NCBI GenBank assembly: GCA_016712415.1
Contig: JADJRC010000003.1
Location: 1 to 64,000, forward strand
Direction of reading: 5' to 3'
Source of the DNA: Lewinellaceae bacterium
Lineage (GTDB): Bacteria; Bacteroidota; Bacteroidia; Chitinophagales; Saprospiraceae
DNA: 64,000 nt
Shown: one piece after another, positions 53,521-62,530 of the stretch
How positions within the stretch are numbered: position 1 is the stretch's first letter
Layout of the letters: every line of letters starts with the position of its first letter
Notes under the pieces: model-generated
What the model saw: only the letters and a program-made list of their open reading frames with translations
What the model was told of the DNA's origin: nothing
Database searches by the model: none
Position numbers and translations under genes: made by a program

Positions 53521-54690
53521 ATGAGCAAAATCGCACTGATAATATTACTTCTCTTTATATCTAAAGTAGGTTTGGCCCAAACAAAAAGCACTGATCGTTT
53601 AGGGGGAGTTGACTTTTATGTTCATCAGGAGGTAACCAATGCAAATGGAGAAATAGAACAACAATTGATTGAACTTTGGAAGGGCTATATATCCGAAGGA
53701 AGATTCCAGGATTCAAATTCTCCCTATTGGTCATTTGAGTATACGAAAGTGCCTGACGAAAATTTTTGGGCTATTGGGATAAATACACTTAATAATAGAG
53801 ATTATAAAGTGCAATGTAAAATTATCGGAATATTTGAAGTTGAAAATGGCTATTGGTCTTTGATTAGTTCGTTTTCTCATTTAAACAGGGATTCGGGCGA
53901 AATTCATTTAGACGTAATTTCAGCCGTCTACGCAAAGAAAATTAACGATAAATACTTATTGATTAGCAGTGCAGAATTTTTAAAGACAGTCTTTGAGCAT
54001 CATAAAGTTGGAAGCATCAATTACTATGTTCATCCATTTCACAAGTTCAAAATAGAGGAAGCCGAACGAATGCAGGAATTCAATGAAAAAATGGCTAAGG
54101 AGTTTGGAGTAGAGCCGCTTGCATTTGACTATTTCGTTGCTCGTAACGCGAGAGATTTAGCCAGAACCTGGGGATATGAATACATGAACCGAATGTACAA
54201 CCCATCAGGAAAAGGCGGAATAGCGAGTTGGAGAAACATGACCATTTATTCGGGGAATAATTCGTCTTACTACCCACATGAGTTAGTGCATCTTTATACT
54301 TATCATGTCGTCCCGAAAGATCCCCATCTGTGGGTAGGAGAAGGAATTGCAACATTTTTTGGAGGCAAATCGGATTATTCGCTTCATTGGCATTTACTGA
54401 AATTAAAAGCATTTCTTGCCGGCAATCCTCTGTTTGACCTATCTGATATTTCAAAACTCAAAATGGATATACCAAATGGAGAACACGTTTCTGATTTACG
54501 TTATGTAATCGGAGGAGTACTTATGAGAAATATTTACGAAAAAGAAGGCATTAAAGGTTTAACGGATGCATTGGAATATGGTACAACAGATGAAGACTTT
54601 TACCGATTACTTTACGACAAGTTGGAGGTTACAAGAAATAAATTTGATGAATATATTAAATTGGAAATGAAGAAATACACAGAACAATAG
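53521..54690 (+). CDS. Secreted metallopeptidase-like protein with HELVH motif
   Basis: 389 residues, signal peptide MSKIALIILLLFISKVGLAQ. The C-terminal half has YYPHELVHLYTYHVVPKDPH (HExxH) and, 18 residues on, WVGEGIATFFGG, giving the Glu third ligand of gluzincins (peptidase MA-like). N-terminal ~180 residues are a beta-rich unknown domain. No T9SS tail, so the periplasm is likely. Its AT-rich composition differs from the GC-rich dnaE next door and suggests recent gain. Confidence 0.7.
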   Translation: MSKIALIILLLFISKVGLAQTKSTDRLGGVDFYVHQEVTNANGEIEQQLIELWKGYISEGRFQDSNSPYWSFEYTKVPDENFWAIGINTLNNRDYKVQCKIIGIFEVENGYWSLISSFSHLNRDSGEIHLDVISAVYAKKINDKYLLISSAEFLKTVFEHHKVGSINYYVHPFHKFKIEEAERMQEFNEKMAKEFGVEPLAFDYFVARNARDLARTWGYEYMNRMYNPSGKGGIASWRNMTIYSGNNSSYYPHELVHLYTYHVVPKDPHLWVGEGIATFFGGKSDYSLHWHLLKLKAFLAGNPLFDLSDISKLKMDIPNGEHVSDLRYVIGGVLMRNIYEKEGIKGLTDALEYGTTDEDFYRLLYDKLEVTRNKFDEYIKLEMKKYTEQ

Positions 54691-54798
54691 ATCAACTCCA
54701 TTAAGTGTAATAACCACGATTTGACCTGACAGTTGGTCAAATTGTTCATTGAAATTTAGGGATAGAATTTGTGTTTGTTGTTTGCAGTTTCGTGCCAT

Positions 54799-54860
54799 CC
54801 GCCCCTGATGGAAAGCCCCCGCCAAAGCGGCTTCTAAGGGGGCGTTTCCATCAGGGGCGG
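54799..54860. terminator. Long palindrome between convergent genes, likely bidirectional terminator
   Basis: CCGCCCCTGATGGAAA-G-CCCCC pairs with GGGGG-C-GTTTCCATCAGGGGCGG across an 18-base loop. It sits between the stops of the plus-strand peptidase gene and the minus-strand dnaE. No strong T-run, but a stem of more than 20 bp is expected to stop or slow polymerase from both sides. Confidence 0.6.
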
Positions 54861-54879
54861 CTGTCAGGAAATGCTCAAT

Positions 54880-57800
54880 TCACCCACACTCTACCCCCAA
54901 CACCGTCATTGCCGCGATAAATTCATTGTCTACATTCACTTTGCGTGCCTGGGAGGTAAAAGCCAGTTTCTCCTTGTTGGTATAGTCGATCAGTTCCATC
55001 TTCAGCTCGTGTTTGCCTTTGTGGCTTTTGCAGAGGGCTTCGATTTTGTCGAGCAGATCGGCAGTAAGCGTCTCTACCGGGATGCGCAGGGTGACGGATG
55101 ACGTTTTTTCCGCACCGACGGTTTCGAGCAGGCGAACGTCGGATACCCTGAATTCCATCTCGTCGGAGTTGTACCGCTGCTTTTGTTCTCCGGTGATGTA
55201 CAGGCTGGCGCCTTCTTCAAAAAATGACTTGAATTTTTGGTAGGTCTCGCTGAACATGGTGATTTCGAGACTGCCGGTATAGTCCTGTACGGTAAATCGC
55301 CCCCATCCCGTGCCTTTCTGGCTGATGCGGTGTTCGGATTTCAATACAAAGCCGGCGATGTTGACCTTCCGGTTCTGGAAATTGTCGATCTTTTCGAGCG
55401 GGGTGGCGAAGTTTTCCCACTCATAGCGGAAATCGTCGAGCGGGTGGCCGGAGAGGTAAATACCGACGACGTCCTTCTCTTTTTGCAGTTTCAGGATCAG
55501 GTTCCAGGGCTCTGCCTTGGGCAACGGTGGTTCGGGTATGCTCACCGTGTCGGACAGGTCGCCAAATAGCGAATTGGTCGACATGATCTTGTCTTCCTGG
55601 TGGGCTGCGCCGTATTTCAGCAGGTGTTCGATGAATGTTTCAAATTTGTCCGACGGCTGGAAAAAAACGGCCCGGTTGGGCACCAAACTATCGTAGGCGC
55701 CGGCAAAAGCGAGACTTTCCAATACTTTTTTGTTGACGGTACGCAGGTTGAGCCGGCGCATAAAATCAAAAATCGAAGTGAACGGCCCGTTTTCTTTCCG
55801 CTCGGCGATGAGTGTTTCCACTGCCGCTTCGCCCACGCCCTTTACGGCGCCCATACCATAACGGATATCGCCTTTTTTGTTCACGGAGAAGTTTACCGCC
55901 GATTCGTTGATGTCGGGACCCTTTACATTCAGGCCCATGCGCTTGCATTCTTCCAGGAAAAATGTGATTTTCTCGATATTCGACTGCGAGTGGGTCAGCA
56001 CCGCAGCCATATACTCGGAAGGGTAGTGGGCCTTCAGGTAGGCGGTCTGGTATGCCACAAAAGCGTAACAGGTGGAGTGCGATTTATTGAAGGCATAGGA
56101 AGCGAATGCTTCCCAGTCGGTCCAGACTTTTTCCAGTTTCGCTGCCGGATGCCCTTTGGCTACGGCGCCTTCGATAAACTGGCCCTTCATCTTGTCGAGC
56201 ACCGCCTTCTGCTTCTTGCCCATGGCTTTGCGCAGCACGTCGGCGTCGCCTTTGGAAAAGCCGGCGATTTTTTGTGACAGCAGCATGATTTGTTCCTGGT
56301 AGACGCAATTATGCAGGATGATATTGTTGCCTACGAAGTTGTGTATGCCATCAACTGTAATGTCGTACACCAACTCCTCACCGGCAGGGACAATTTCTAC
56401 AATCTCTTCCCAGCGGACATTCAGGTGACGGCTGGTACGCGGCAGGTCGAGTACTTCCGCCAGCGGAGATGCAGTGTGCGCAGCAATGCGCGGGCGGGAT
56501 TTGTTCAGGGTATTAAAATGCTGGCGGCTAAACCCATATGTATCCATCAATTTGCGTTGAGAACCATTCCATGCCCTTTCAACTTCATTAAAGAAAATGG
56601 TTCTGGACAATGCATCCCTGGATTCATTACCGGTCAGTTCGCGTTCGGGCATTTTTTTAGACACCAGAAAAGGCGCGATCTTATCTGAGAATGCTTTAAG
56701 GTTGTATACTGATACCTGGTACGCCGTGACATCTTCCTGGCGGCGGTTGTTGAAATACCGGGTTTCATAGGCTGTGGAATATATGCCAAGGCGAAGCAAC
56801 AGTGTTTGTACGTCAGTCGCCAGTTGCAGCGATATGGTCTTTAAGAAACATATTTTTTCTCCGACATGACCATCGCAGTCCCAAAGAGAGGCCAAAAAAC
56901 ATCCGATTTGGGACTCACTTAATCCAAAGACAAACTCAGGAACAAACTTTTCACCCGATCGACAGCCTCCTTTTTTTGTTTTAAGTCCATGTTCGCGCAG
57001 CATTTGAACCAGCGAGTTGGTTTCATGGTAATGCTTTTTATCCTTACCTGCCACCATAACGCGTGTAACGCCGCGGACTTGCTGAAGTGTTCGCGGTTCC
57101 AGGCGTTCAAAAGCATCCAGTGCAGTTTTGTATTCTTCAATTAATGCCTTGTCTTTCGAAACGAACTCTGCGGTTGCGCCGTGACCGGACAATGCGCCGT
57201 CGGCAAGCAAATAGGCAAGCACGCGCAATTTATTTGCGTCGAATGATTGATGATCCGCGGCATAAAGCTGACGTGGTGTGGCGATATGGTCTCCCGGATG
57301 CAATTCGCCTATTTCACGCCATCCATTTTCTGTAAGCACCCGGTGATTGGATGTCATTTTTACACTTGAGCCGTTCTTCAGTTTTACCCGGAGCACGGGC
57401 TTTTTACCATTGCAAACCCAATACGTTACGGGTGCTTTTCGCGGCTTCAGGTTTTCATCAACGCCCTGTACATAAAAATTTCCAACACGATTTTCCAGTG
57501 CATCTATCCGCACTCTTTTCCCGGTTACAGCATCGTAAACAAGCGTATCGCCTGCTACGCAAATTCCGAACGTATCCTTGAGATATTCCTCCATATCCGG
57601 CAGGTCGTACGTCACAGCCTGCCGCCCGTGTTTGCGCGCGATAAAGTCGGGGATATATTCCAGCGGGCCGGGCCGGTACAGGGCGTTCATGGCGATGAGG
57701 TCGTCGAATTTGTCGGGCTTGAGGTCGCGCAGGTATTTCTGCATGCCGGCGCTTTCAAACTGGAAGGTGCCGTTGGTTTCACCGCGCTGGTATAGTTCGT

Positions 57801-59682
57801 ATGTTTTAGGGTCGTCGAGGGGTATGGTGTCGATATCGATCTTAACGCCGTGGTTCTGCTCGATCAGCCGCAGCGCATCGCGGATGATAGTGAGGGTTTT
57901 CAGTCCCAGGAAGTCCATCTTGATGACCCCCGAGTCCTCGATGATGGAGCCCTCGTATTGGGTTACCAGCAGGTCGGAGTCTTTGGCCGTGGCCACCGGT
58001 ATGATCTCCGTCAGGTCTTTTGGCGCGATGATGATACCTGCCGCGTGGATACCCGTGCCGCGGACGGAGCCCTCCAAGACCATCGCTTCCTTGAGCACGG
58101 TACTTTCCGGTGTGCCGGTTGCGTCGAGGTATTCCCGCAGTTTTTTGATGTTGTCGATATCGTCGCCGCCGAGGGATTCCTTTTCGCGCAGCGAGCCCTC
58201 GCCGTCGATGGGCGCTGTGAGCACGCGTTTGAGGGAAATGCCGGGTTTGTCGGGCACGAGTTTGGCCAGCACGTTCGACTGGTCGAGGGGCAGGTCAAGC
58301 ACGCGCGCCACGTCTTTGATCGACATTTTGGCGGCCATGGTGCCGTATGTAATGATCTGGGCGACCTGTTGTTTGCCGTATTTTTCCACCACATAGTCGA
58401 TGACCTTCTGCCGGCCCTCGTCGTCGAAATCAGTATCGATATCGGGCATCGACTTCCGGTCGGGGTTAAGGAAGCGTTCGAACAGCAACTGGTACTTGAT
58501 CGGATCGATATTGGTGATGCCGATACAATACGCCACTGCACTACCCGCTGCGGAGCCGCGGCCGGGACCAACAAAAACACCCAGGTCGCGACCCGCCTTG
58601 ATAAAGTCGGATACGATAAGGAAGTAGCCTGCAAACCCCATTGTTTTGATGGTGTGCAGTTCAAAATTCAGACGCTCTTCAATCTCGGGGGTGATATCCT
58701 TGTAACGCTCCCTGGCCCCTTCGAAAGTCATGTGGCGCAGGTAGTCGTCCTGGGTCTGGTAGCCCTGCGGGATGACAAAGTTCGGGAGCAGGATGTCTTT
58801 TTTGAGTTTCAGGTGCTCGCACTTGTCAACGATCTCAATGGTATTATCGAGCGATTCGGGTACATCCTTGAACAACTCGCCCATTTCCGCCTGCGTCTTG
58901 AAGTAAAACTGGTCGTTCCAGAAGGCGAAACGCCCGCCTTTCATCACGGTACCTTCCTCCACAAATTCCCGGATAGCCGGCGTCGCCTGCTTTTCACCGG
59001 TATTGATACAAAGGAGGATATCGTGTGCGTTCCAGTCTTTCTGGTCTACATAGTGGGAGTCGTTGGTACAGATGACCTTGACGTTGTATTCCTTCGCCCA
59101 ACGCAGCAGCACCTCGTTTACCTGGTCCTGCTCCTGCATTTGGTGGCGCTGGATTTCGATATAATAGTCTTCGCCGAAAATATTGTACCACCATTCGAAC
59201 TCCTTGCGGGCTTCCTCCTCTCCTTTTCGCAGAATAGCCTGCGGCACCATGGCGCCTATGCAACAGGTGGTGGCGATCAGGCCCTCGTGGTATTGGAGGA
59301 TCAATTCCTTGTCGATACGCGGAAATTTGCCGTACAGACCTTCCATGTAGCCCAGGGAACAGAGTTTTACCAGGTTTTTATACCCTTCAGCATTTTTGGC
59401 CAGAAACAACTGGTGGTAGCGTTTGTCGCGGTCTTCTTTGGTAAACGTGCGCCGGTGCCGGTCGTTTACGACATAAAACTCACAACCAACGATGGGTTTC
59501 ACCCCTTCGTGTTTGGCTGCTTCGGCCACAAACTGGAACACACCGAACATATTGCCGTGGTCGGTGATAGCGAGCCCCTTCATGCCGTCGGCAGCGGCTT
59601 TCTTGAACAGGGCCGGAATACTGGCGGCCCCGTCGAGCAGGGAGTACTGGGTATGGCAGTGGAGGTGGGCAAAGTTTGGCAT
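54880..59682 (-). CDS. dnaE: DNA polymerase III alpha subunit with an intein
   Basis: 1600 residues including a 418-residue intein; the extein is 1182 residues. Starts MPNFAHLHCHTQYSLLDGAA, the PHP domain with its HxH. The polymerase core has GPGRGSAAGSAVAYCIGI and the catalytic PDIDTDFDDEGRQKVIDYV. Residues 708-1125 are the intein. After it: CVYQEQIMLLSQKIAGFSKG, then the helix-hairpin-helix and OB-fold (VNIAGFVLKSEHRISQKGTG) to the end. It copies the chromosome; the extein is complete, so splicing should give active enzyme. The upstream region is filled by REP-like array A, and the promoter must be in or beyond it. Confidence 0.95.
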   Translation of the reverse strand: MPNFAHLHCHTQYSLLDGAASIPALFKKAAADGMKGLAITDHGNMFGVFQFVAEAAKHEGVKPIVGCEFYVVNDRHRRTFTKEDRDKRYHQLFLAKNAEGYKNLVKLCSLGYMEGLYGKFPRIDKELILQYHEGLIATTCCIGAMVPQAILRKGEEEARKEFEWWYNIFGEDYYIEIQRHQMQEQDQVNEVLLRWAKEYNVKVICTNDSHYVDQKDWNAHDILLCINTGEKQATPAIREFVEEGTVMKGGRFAFWNDQFYFKTQAEMGELFKDVPESLDNTIEIVDKCEHLKLKKDILLPNFVIPQGYQTQDDYLRHMTFEGARERYKDITPEIEERLNFELHTIKTMGFAGYFLIVSDFIKAGRDLGVFVGPGRGSAAGSAVAYCIGITNIDPIKYQLLFERFLNPDRKSMPDIDTDFDDEGRQKVIDYVVEKYGKQQVAQIITYGTMAAKMSIKDVARVLDLPLDQSNVLAKLVPDKPGISLKRVLTAPIDGEGSLREKESLGGDDIDNIKKLREYLDATGTPESTVLKEAMVLEGSVRGTGIHAAGIIIAPKDLTEIIPVATAKDSDLLVTQYEGSIIEDSGVIKMDFLGLKTLTIIRDALRLIEQNHGVKIDIDTIPLDDPKTYELYQRGETNGTFQFESAGMQKYLRDLKPDKFDDLIAMNALYRPGPLEYIPDFIARKHGRQAVTYDLPDMEEYLKDTFGICVAGDTLVYDAVTGKRVRIDALENRVGNFYVQGVDENLKPRKAPVTYWVCNGKKPVLRVKLKNGSSVKMTSNHRVLTENGWREIGELHPGDHIATPRQLYAADHQSFDANKLRVLAYLLADGALSGHGATAEFVSKDKALIEEYKTALDAFERLEPRTLQQVRGVTRVMVAGKDKKHYHETNSLVQMLREHGLKTKKGGCRSGEKFVPEFVFGLSESQIGCFLASLWDCDGHVGEKICFLKTISLQLATDVQTLLLRLGIYSTAYETRYFNNRRQEDVTAYQVSVYNLKAFSDKIAPFLVSKKMPERELTGNESRDALSRTIFFNEVERAWNGSQRKLMDTYGFSRQHFNTLNKSRPRIAAHTASPLAEVLDLPRTSRHLNVRWEEIVEIVPAGEELVYDITVDGIHNFVGNNIILHNCVYQEQIMLLSQKIAGFSKGDADVLRKAMGKKQKAVLDKMKGQFIEGAVAKGHPAAKLEKVWTDWEAFASYAFNKSHSTCYAFVAYQTAYLKAHYPSEYMAAVLTHSQSNIEKITFFLEECKRMGLNVKGPDINESAVNFSVNKKGDIRYGMGAVKGVGEAAVETLIAERKENGPFTSIFDFMRRLNLRTVNKKVLESLAFAGAYDSLVPNRAVFFQPSDKFETFIEHLLKYGAAHQEDKIMSTNSLFGDLSDTVSIPEPPLPKAEPWNLILKLQKEKDVVGIYLSGHPLDDFRYEWENFATPLEKIDNFQNRKVNIAGFVLKSEHRISQKGTGWGRFTVQDYTGSLEITMFSETYQKFKSFFEEGASLYITGEQKQRYNSDEMEFRVSDVRLLETVGAEKTSSVTLRIPVETLTADLLDKIEALCKSHKGKHELKMELIDYTNKEKLAFTSQARKVNVDNEFIAAMTVLGVECG
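56308..57561 (-). other. Intein with LAGLIDADG-like endonuclease motifs inside dnaE
   Basis: 418 residues (dnaE residues 708-1125), in frame. Block A starts with Cys708 (CVAGDTLVYDAVTGKRVRID). Block B has TSNH at 777-780. Blocks C and E are LRVLAYLLADGAL (near 820-832) and IGCFLASLWDCDGHV, degenerate LAGLIDADG words with both acids. Block F/G ends VYDITVDGIHNFVGNN .. IILHN, followed by Cys1126 as the first C-extein residue. The insertion point, FGI|C-VYQEQ, is a known conserved DnaE intein site. All splicing residues are present. Confidence 0.92.
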
Positions 59683-59694
59683 GACTTGTATATT

Positions 59695-60165
59695 GTATAC
59701 CGGAATGTTATTCCAGATGAGTGTTTTCCCGTATTCTCGTATACCGGAATGTTATTCCGGATGAGTGCTTTCCTGTATACCGGAATGTTATTCCGGTTGA
59801 GCGCTTTCCCGTATACCGGAATGTTATTCCGGATGAGTGCTTTCCCGTATACCGGAATGTTATTCCGGTTGAGTGCTTTCCTGTATACCGGAATGGTATT
59901 CCGGTTGAGTGCTTTCCCGTATACCGGAATGGTATTCCGGTTGAGTGTTTTCCCGTATACCGGAATGTTATTCCGGTTGAGTGCTTTCCTGTATACCGGA
60001 ATGGTATTCCGGTTGAGTGCTTTTCTGTATACCGGAATGGTATTCCGGTTGAGTGCTTTTCTGTATACCGGAATGGTATTCCGGTTGAGTGTTTTCCCGT
60101 ATACCGGAATGGTATTCCGGTTGAGTGCCTTTCGTTGATACCGGAATGTTATTCCGGGGTTGAGT
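59695..60165. repeat. REP-like tandem array A, thirteen 36-bp units
   Basis: Strict 36-bp period: TATACCGGAATG(G/T)TATT, CCGGTTGAGTGCTTTCC(C/T)G. The core CCGGAAT-GKT-ATTCCGG is a perfect 7-bp inverted repeat with a 3-base loop. Units 1-5, 8 and 13 have loop GTT, the others GGT. The whole unit is conserved, so no CRISPR spacers. It begins 13 bp upstream of the dnaE start codon. Confidence 0.95.
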
Positions 60166-60703
60166 GCTTTCGGAATACCATTCCGGGCCGGAATACCATT
60201 CCGGGGTACAGGGTTGAGTTGTTTAGTCCGGAATACCATTCCGGGGTACAGGGTTTGGGTTGTTTAGTGCCGGAATACCATTCCGGGGTACAGGGTATGT
60301 CGTATTGAGTCCCGGAATACCATTCCGGGGTACAGGGTTTGGGGGGTTGTGCCGAATACCGGGTCAGGTTGGTTGTTTGCCGGAATACCATTCCGGGGTA
60401 CAGGGTTTGGGTTGTTTAGTACCGGAATACCATTCCGGGGTACAGGATTCGGGGGTGCCGGAATACCATTCCGGGGTACAGGATTCGGGTGGTTTTGTGC
60501 CGGAATACCATTCCGGGGTACAGGGTTTGGGTGGTTTTGTGCCGGAATACCATTCCGGGCGGGTTGTGGGGGGGGTACAGGATTCGGGTGGTTTTGTGCC
60601 GGAATACCATTCCGGGGTACAGGGTTCGGGTTGTTTAGTACCGGAATACCATTCCGGGGTACAGGGTTTGGGTTGTTTAGTACCGGAATACCATTCCGGG
60701 GTA
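60166..60703. repeat. REP-like array B, ~13 units in inverted orientation
   Basis: The core CCGGAATACCATTCCGG is the reverse complement of the GGT form in array A. Units are 37-57 bp and read GGGGTACAGGGTTTGGGTTG then TTTAGTA or TTTTGTG. One unit near 60352 is decayed. The first two lie in tandem with no spacer. The last unit ends 4-8 bp before the RAYT stop codon. Confidence 0.95.
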
Positions 60704-60706
60704 CAA

Positions 60707-61339
60707 TCAAAGCAGTTTGGGTTTACAAAAAGTATGCGGCCATTCTTGCCATTCCTGAACGAATCCTGCTTTTACAGGGTTTCGCAAAATGTAGTTCAAA
60801 ATTCGATAAAATTCCGCTTCATCTCTAACGATATGATCATAACTTTCTTCTTCCCAAAACGGCAATCCGGTACGCCCTAGTAATTTGTTGCTCTTGATAG
60901 CCGAGTTTTTCTTCAAATGTTGCATTACTTTGAACAAAACTGGTACATCCGGTAGCAAGGTCATCATCATATGAACGTGATTAGGCATAATGGTGTAGGT
61001 GTGCAAATCGTACTGTTTACCGTCGCGGTATTGTATCGCCTCAGATACTATTTCTGCCACAGCCTTTTCCCGCAACCAATACGGCTCATTCGGATTCGTG
61101 TCCAGAAATGCATCAGTGGCTGAAAAAAGCCGTTTTTGTTCGGTATATACGAGTTCTCGCCGTTCTTTTTGGGTCAAATCTTTTTGTTCCAAAATGCCTT
61201 TTTGCAACAGATTGTAATTTTCATGCAAACGCAAAATTACTTCTATCGGAATAGAACCGGCTAGCCGAAATGTCATAAAAAAAGTCGCCCCGGCTGGCTG
61301 GAAATGTGGAAGCTTTCGATGGTAAAAATGGGAGGTCAA
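60707..61339 (-). CDS. REP-associated tyrosine transposase (RAYT, Y1/IS200-like)
   Basis: 210 residues. GATFFMTFRLAGSIPIEVIL is the RAYT N-terminus, TYTIMPNHVHMMMTLLPDV holds the HUH motif (His121, His123), and RILNYILRNPVKAGFVQEWQ gives the likely catalytic Tyr183. Y1 family, 210 residues, normal length, apparently intact. RAYTs nick and join single-stranded DNA at REP hairpins and are thought to spread them. It stands directly beside arrays B and A. Confidence 0.92.
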   Translation of the reverse strand: MTSHFYHRKLPHFQPAGATFFMTFRLAGSIPIEVILRLHENYNLLQKGILEQKDLTQKERRELVYTEQKRLFSATDAFLDTNPNEPYWLREKAVAEIVSEAIQYRDGKQYDLHTYTIMPNHVHMMMTLLPDVPVLFKVMQHLKKNSAIKSNKLLGRTGLPFWEEESYDHIVRDEAEFYRILNYILRNPVKAGFVQEWQEWPHTFCKPKLL

Positions 61340-61415
61340 GGATAAAATGGCTCAATAAGGTTAAGTTAAGGGATTACATTCAAAATTTGTCTTATTACAC
61401 TGATACGGCACAAAT

Positions 61416-62441
61416 TTAAAACAAAATGTAATAAAATATCCTTCGAACGGGTGCTTTTTTTTGAATCCGGAAAATATCCTCCAGTATTTTTAAGCCTGAA
61501 CACCGTAATCGATTAATCTGGTACCCCGTACCCTCCCTTTCTATAGACAGGGGAGTCTCTGAAAACGTCTTTAACCATTGGACTTCCCGGTAAGAGCAAT
61601 ATGGTGCTACCTCTGAATGCATTGGACAGGATCGCACTATTCCGATTGCCGTTACAAGGTTTTGGCTTTGCAGGGCAAGTACCAGATCACCTGTCTTTAC
61701 CCTACGGGCCCATACGCGCAAATCCCGGATGACTCGTGCATGGTATAATCGCTTCAGTCGTACCAACTCCTGGTCAAATTGCCCGGCGTCCCATATCCGG
61801 CAGTTTTTCCAGAAATCGCTTAACCGGCCTTCCGTATCAAATGGCAGGCAATTATCTTCAAAATTATACCCGGAATCTAATAAAATCTTGTCTGTTTGGA
61901 CTAACCAGATAGTGGCGCCTCCGCTTACCAGCTTTCTAAGATGGGGCAATTGAAATGAGTTATTTTCAAAAAGACCAGATGCCCCGAATGCCTTGGCATC
62001 CGACACCTTAACTTGCGTAATCCGCCTTGCACCTTTTATTAAATGTTGGAATTCCTGATGGAATAAACCCACTGCGTTAGGATCGTCGGTGGCAACCAGG
62101 TTGTCGGCATTGTAGTTGACAGTCCAGTTAAAGGAGCCGGAAAGAAGCAAACGGTCGTCAATGATAGCGAACTTATGGTGCATCAGTCCTTGATTCCGAT
62201 AGGCGAAGAGTTGACCGCCTGATTGGATAAATCGCTGAAAGTCAAGCCCATCTTGTCTGATATTACGATGGTCGTATTCAATCAGCAGTTGGATATCAAT
62301 GCCACGGCGTAGTTGCGACAACAATACATCGAATATATTGGAATGTGTGAACCAGCAAACGGCAATCCGAATCCGATTTTGCGCCTTTAAAAGGTAGGCG
62401 CATACCTGCGCCGGCAGGTGTTGAAAGTAGGCGGAGGTCAT
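61416..62441 (-). CDS. Phospholipase D-superfamily (HKD) nuclease-like protein
   Basis: 341 residues, no signal peptide. Residues ~15-125 are a PLD domain with one HKD motif: His88, Lys90 and Asp95 in LMHHKFAIIDDRLLLSGSFN, and NWT after it as in the Nuc type, which dimerises to build the active site. The C-terminal ~150 residues (RVWARRVKTGDLVLALQSQN; EVAPYCSYREVQWL) resemble a small beta-barrel of the DNA- or base-reading type, not firmly identified. A DNA- or RNA-cleaving enzyme is likely. 25 bp separate its 3' side from an AT-rich region beside the RAYT. Confidence 0.75.
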   Translation of the reverse strand: MTSAYFQHLPAQVCAYLLKAQNRIRIAVCWFTHSNIFDVLLSQLRRGIDIQLLIEYDHRNIRQDGLDFQRFIQSGGQLFAYRNQGLMHHKFAIIDDRLLLSGSFNWTVNYNADNLVATDDPNAVGLFHQEFQHLIKGARRITQVKVSDAKAFGASGLFENNSFQLPHLRKLVSGGATIWLVQTDKILLDSGYNFEDNCLPFDTEGRLSDFWKNCRIWDAGQFDQELVRLKRLYHARVIRDLRVWARRVKTGDLVLALQSQNLVTAIGIVRSCPMHSEVAPYCSYREVQWLKTFSETPLSIEREGTGYQINRLRCSGLKILEDIFRIQKKAPVRRIFYYILF

Positions 62442-62474
62442 ATTTTATTCAGGTTTCCGGGTAAAGATAACACA

Positions 62475-62505
62475 AAAATCCCCTGTCCGGTACGCCGGAC
62501 AGGGG
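62475..62505 (-). terminator. Factor-independent terminator of the barrel-protein gene
   Basis: CCCCTGTCCGG (62480-62490) pairs with CCGGACAGGGG (62495-62505) over 11 bp with a 4-base loop. On the minus strand it follows the stop at 62531 by 25 bp and is followed by ATTTTTG. Confidence 0.9.
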
Positions 62506-62530
62506 CCGCTTATATTCATTAATTCAACTG

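Noticed and set aside
57850..60138. 762-residue plus-strand ORF
   Set aside because: Antisense to dnaE and then the REP array; no domain seen.
59580..60308. ORFs of repeated VYRNGIPVECFP peptides on both strands
   Set aside because: They arise because 36 bp is a multiple of three; no start region or codon pattern supports translation.
59695..60703. CRISPR array
   Set aside because: The 36-bp and ~42-bp periods have no variable spacers; the full unit is conserved and a RAYT, not cas genes, is adjacent.
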